Positions 61,701 to 64,000 of a stretch of 64,000 bases of DNA are shown here, one piece after another (the first letter of the stretch is position 1; each line of letters begins with the position of its first letter). The stretch lies in the NCBI RefSeq assembly GCF_963678635.1, contig NC_087068.1, positions 15,813,872 to 15,877,871 on the forward strand. The letters run 5' to 3'. The notes below the pieces were generated by a model, which did not search any database, was not told the DNA's origin, and worked only from the letters and a program-made list of their open reading frames with translations. The position numbers were made by a program, and so were the translations under genes. The stretch comes from Symsagittifera roscoffensis (Eukaryota; Xenacoelomorpha; Acoela; Convolutidae).

Positions 61701-64000
61701 CAAATTATTAACACTTTTATTTGCGACGTAAGTTAGAAAAAAAAAGAAACCATAAGCAGGAGTGCCCATAGGCTGATCTTTTTTTTGATGCTCAATGTTT
61801 AAGGATAAGAAAAAACAGGTGCTGACCGGATTCGAGCGTAGTCCCTTAACCGTCTACTAGTTTTCGTACCCAGTATTAAAATTTGAATTTTCAACAAATT
61901 GAAAGCTGCACAAATGATTCAGTAATTTTGTTCACCTAGTTGTTAACCCGAAAAAAGTCTAGATTCCAATTTGATAACGTTAGCTAATCGCAAGCGTTAA
62001 AAACTTCACATTTCGAAATTCAAAGAAAAAATATTGACACTTTTCTGATAGAAAAATAATTCAATTTGAGATCAATTCACTGGATCAATGGGTTAGTTTT
62101 TTTATTCTGCTGAAGTCGATCACTTTTTATTATACTAGGATTCGATCATTTCTTTTGTGCCTTTTAACCTTTTGCTGATCGATAGAGGAACTTGCCTTCC
62201 TTTTAACAAAGGATATCAACTGAACTTGAAAAGAAATCAAAAGTCAAACCACGAAAAAGTAAATTTAAGCCCGAACAACTTTTAGGGAACTTTTTTTGAC
62301 AAAACGCAAGAAATGATCGCGACCTATAGTTCATCGACTCTTGAAAAGCTCTTTTTTTCTCATTATTTGAAAAACTTTTTTCCTGTAACTGGAGTTAAGA
62401 CTGAAAAGATTTTAGAATGATACCACACTTGAGCCCCTATTTCTTGTTGAGCCCATATTACTATTACTTGAGAGGGCCGAGTGATGTATCATATAAAAAT
62501 CTATCATCTGTGATTCGGATGACGTCAAAAACTCAGGGCGCTCGATAAACTCATGATTAAACGCTAAAAAAAGTCACCTTCTTCAAGAATTCATCCTGTT
62601 TTTCCTTCAAGAGTCGCTCATACTTGGCTTCCAGATCCCCTTCACTCATCTCAAAGACCTCCTGGAGATCCCGTTCACGGCGGCTCAGTTTAACATCAAG
62701 CTAAAAAACATGGGTTTGTTTTTAAATATTATTTTTACTAATAAGCCATATAAGAATAAGACGTCTACTACACTTACTTAAGAGAGCATCTTCTAAATTA
62801 CCAAATGCTCAGTTTTTGCACACTGACACGCCGCAGCTTCTACTGAACTTAATTACAGCCATCTAATCGCTATATAACTCCATTCGCATTACTTGAATAG
62901 AAAGGGAGGTCTTATATTATTTACCGAGCATCCTTGTAGGGTAAATTTAAGAGTTTACAAACACTTCTCGCGCTCTTAAACTTCGTGGAACTTTCCGTCC
63001 CACATCGACTAAGGGACTTTGAGATATGACGGGAGAACGTGAAATTTCAAACTTCGAATTTCAAAGAAAAAGCAGATGCCCTTAAAGCTCTTTGAATTTC
63101 CAGAACAATCTATGATTGACAAATTTTTTGATGAGATTAAACCAATTTGAGAAAACTGGATCAATAGGTAAAAGTTTCATTTCGCTGGGAAATCTGAAAC
63201 TTTCAAACTAGAAGTCGATCACGTTTCTTGTTACCTTTACACTTTTGCTGTTCGATAGTGGAGTTGGCCTTCCTTTTAATAAAGGAACTGAACTAAACTT
63301 AAAAAGAAATCAAAAATCAAACCGCAAAAAAATTGCTTTTCTTGAATAAAAAATCGTCGCGACCTGTAGAAGAGGCTGAACAACGTTTAACAAGGCTTAA
63401 AAATGTGAGATGCAAAATTTATAGCTACCAGCCGTTCCGGGCCATTTTATGATTACCTCGCCTTTCAGTCGACTACTCCTCCCACCATCCTGGTTCCCTT
63501 GTAGCTCCTGTTCTTCCTTCAGTCTCCTCAAGTGCTGTTCTCGCTCCTTTTCAACCTTCTTCCTTTCCTCCTCTTTCATTCTATCTACCTCTCTCTGAAG
63601 AGCCACAATTCTCTCCTCTGCTTCTTGGCTGAAAAAGACAATACCGATTAGATATTGCAAGCTGCACCAAACCCGCTAGCACTGATAAGATCACAAATAT
63701 CGCTCTACAGCCAATTTTAAAGTTTGAGCCATATTTTATAGCATCTTTCAATTGAAATGAGACTGGGATTGTTGGAATGAGATCGCCATTTGAAAGATAC
63801 CTAAGATTCAATTAAAGTACTATTTTCTAACTAGACATACGACCAGCAATACAAGACGCGGAGTTAGTTCCTCTAAAAACAATGAACACATTCTATCACT
63901 AACTTAGCCTGCTGCTCTTTCGCCTCCAGGTCTTTTCTCAATTTGTCCCGCAACTGAGCCAGAGATTGTTGATGACTAGCCCGCAACACACGCTCTTCTT
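55468..64000 (-). CDS. CEP164: CEP164 centriolar distal-appendage protein, C-terminal part (runs off right edge)
   Basis: Thirteen exons keep phase: 64000-63904 (partial), 63628-63457, 62700-62578, 59520-59389, 59171-59061, 58754-58611, 58307-58224, 57939-57853, 57631-57187, 57047-56820, 56430-56287, 55990-55921 and 55723-55468, giving 696 residues. The first seven are charged coiled coil (R/E/K/Q heptads). Recognition rests on the C-terminal order shared with vertebrate CEP164: TLLRSLN (SVLSILDSLN), ARKWRSYFG (LEKWRKYFP), IGYGYIPAT.ELL (LGYMSASEQL) and LRQLNKWLVEFK (EANRRWLERVK). CEP164 sits on distal appendages of mother centrioles and recruits TTBK2 to start ciliogenesis. The N-terminal WW domain would lie beyond 64,000. 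Introns carry many repeats. Confidence 0.8.
55921..55990 (-). CDS. CEP164: CEP164 exon, C-terminal domain part 3
   Basis: Acceptor TGGTGTTTTAG|CTAATC, donor CAGCCAC|GTAAGT, phase 2. Contains STPIGYGYIPAT. Confidence 0.85.
56287..56430 (-). CDS. CEP164: CEP164 exon, C-terminal domain part 2
   Basis: Acceptor GGGTTGTAG|ACACGA, donor GGACACT|GTGAGT, phase 1. Contains the diagnostic MMARKWRSYFG. Confidence 0.85.
56820..57047 (-). CDS. CEP164: CEP164 exon, C-terminal domain part 1
   Basis: Acceptor GTTTTTTTCCAG|TAAACC, donor TCACCGG|GTTAGT, phase 1. STNERLQTLLRSLNFDGHLQ corresponds to the SQLSSVLSILDSLN stretch; an Arg/Ser-rich segment follows. Confidence 0.82.
57187..57631 (-). CDS. CEP164: CEP164 exon, acidic/Ser-rich region
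   Basis: Acceptor CGACTTTTCAG|ACGATA, donor GCTGCAT|GTAAGC, phase 1. After a short helix (EEADFKTMLANKQQKIKTHK) it is acidic and serine-rich with a KKVTLTLNDK segment, comparable to the KKAVTFDLSD region of vertebrate CEP164. Confidence 0.82.
57853..57939 (-). CDS. CEP164: CEP164 exon, polar linker
   Basis: Acceptor CGTGCTTTAG|AAGTCT, donor AGTCAG|GTATGA, phase 0, 29 codons (KEWTFTRSKPTASKASQ). Confidence 0.78.
58224..58307 (-). CDS. CEP164: CEP164 exon, coiled coil
   Basis: Acceptor CTTGTTTCAG|CAAGAG, donor TCACAG|GTAACT, phase 0, 28 codons (LLEEERRRLDTLHEELKEQI). Confidence 0.83.
58611..58754 (-). CDS. CEP164: CEP164 exon, coiled coil
   Basis: Acceptor CTGTTATCAG|TTGACT, donor CTCAAG|GTCAGT, phase 0, 48 codons (KIEKERARLEKEFEDKAWRL). 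Confidence 0.83.
59061..59171 (-). CDS. CEP164: CEP164 exon, coiled coil
   Basis: Acceptor TTTTTGTCAG|CTGGAG, donor GGCAAG|GTAGGT, phase 0, 37 codons (ELQESYETELAELNTRFDRQ). Confidence 0.83.
59389..59520 (-). CDS. CEP164: CEP164 exon, coiled coil
   Basis: Acceptor TTTTTTATCAG|ATGACG, donor AAGAAG|GTAAAT, phase 0, 44 codons (NEVDYQNKLTEIRNRHNKEI). Confidence 0.83.
59521..62577. other. CEP164 intron packed with repeats
   Basis: A 3.1-kb intron. From left: a hairpin-bracketed unit (59794-60420) with a tRNA-like antisense segment near 60232-60300, an ACATAAGC-TGA-GCTTGTGT hairpin (60694-60712), a repeat body plus tRNA-Met-like head (61066-61620), and another body (about 62030-62210). No coding exon is apparent. 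Confidence 0.65.
61066..61620 (-). repeat. SINE-like unit with tRNA-Met-like head
   Basis: On the minus strand 61617-61547 reads GTGGTTGAGTGGTTAGTGGG, a CTCATAA loop (anticodon CAT) with a 4-of-5 stem, then a B-box-like GATCGAATCC. This resembles elongator tRNA-Met. The body continues left through a 7-bp hairpin (61444-61459) into the CTGGATCAATGGG-family text down to about 61066. Head, hairpin and body together match the organisation at 38.4-38.6 kb. Confidence 0.6.
62578..62700 (-). CDS. CEP164: CEP164 exon, coiled coil
   Basis: Acceptor GTTTTTTAG|CTTGAT, donor AAGAAG|GTGACT, phase 0, 41 codons (LSRRERDLQEVFEMSEGDLE). Confidence 0.83.
63060..63290 (+). repeat. Dispersed repeat body (CTGGATCAATGGG family), best-preserved copy
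   Basis: It has all shared blocks in order: GCCCTTAAAGCTCTTTGAAT, ATCTATGATTGACAAATTTT, GAAAACTGGATCAATAGGT, TTCGCTGGGAAATCTGAAAC, GAAGTCGATCACG and TTCGATAGTGGAGTTGGCC. It lies in a CEP164 intron, close to the 63457 exon. Confidence 0.65.
63457..63628 (-). CDS. CEP164: CEP164 exon, coiled coil
   Basis: Acceptor GTCTTTTTCAG|CCAAGA, donor GGCGAG|GTAATC. Encodes a heptad-rich segment beginning EAEERIVALQREVDRMKEEE. Confidence 0.85.
63904..64000 (-). CDS. CEP164: CEP164 exon (cut by window edge), coiled coil
   Basis: Open to the window edge; donor GCTAA|GTTAGT, phase 2. Encodes RVLRASHQQSLAQLRDKLRK and on. Confidence 0.75.

Overview
The window is nuclear DNA of an AT-rich, intron-bearing animal. 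The case for a ciliated invertebrate metazoan is a TRPC channel, an hnRNP Q/R protein, centrin, RCC1 and CEP164, all read with the standard genetic code and GT-AG introns. The phylum cannot be told from this sequence. All five recognised genes lie on the minus strand, so each is read from high to low coordinates. Exon models were built by hand from splice-site consensus, reading phase and family similarity; every junction given keeps the frame.

Layout. 1-5,100: repeats plus a tentative plus-strand gene (2,163-4,023). 5,120-22,433: the first ten recognised exons of a TRPC-family channel (N-terminus through S3); the pore half lies off the left edge. A Ty3/Gypsy LTR retrotransposon (5,279-12,003, target duplication TGAAC) sits antisense in one of its introns, 27 bp from a 3' splice site. 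22,434-32,513: no recognised gene; it holds a large tandem repeat (about 1.35 kb unit, 25.3-29.0 kb), MITE-like elements and tRNA-related pieces. 32,514-41,069: an hnRNP Q/R (SYNCRIP)-type RNA-binding protein in eight exons, with two or three possible 3' ends and a long Q/N/Y-rich insertion. 43,618-44,752: a three-exon centrin with a probable GC-AG intron. 44,753-52,740: mostly dispersed repeats, including a decayed ORF. 52,741-54,789: an intronless RCC1 with a 229-residue acidic tail. 55,468-64,000: the last 13 exons of CEP164 (coiled coils and C-terminal domain); the gene runs off the right edge.

Role of the genes. CEP164 and centrin are centriole/basal-body proteins, RCC1 is the chromatin-bound exchange factor for Ran, the hnRNP acts on mRNA, and TRPC is a membrane cation channel. 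Apart from strand they show no operon-like linkage. Most noncoding DNA is repetitive: tRNA-derived SINE-like units, a hairpin-bracketed repeat family, hAT-like MITEs and local duplications. The retrotransposon is structurally complete at its ends (LTRs differ at 6 of 258 positions) but its coding region is broken in several places.
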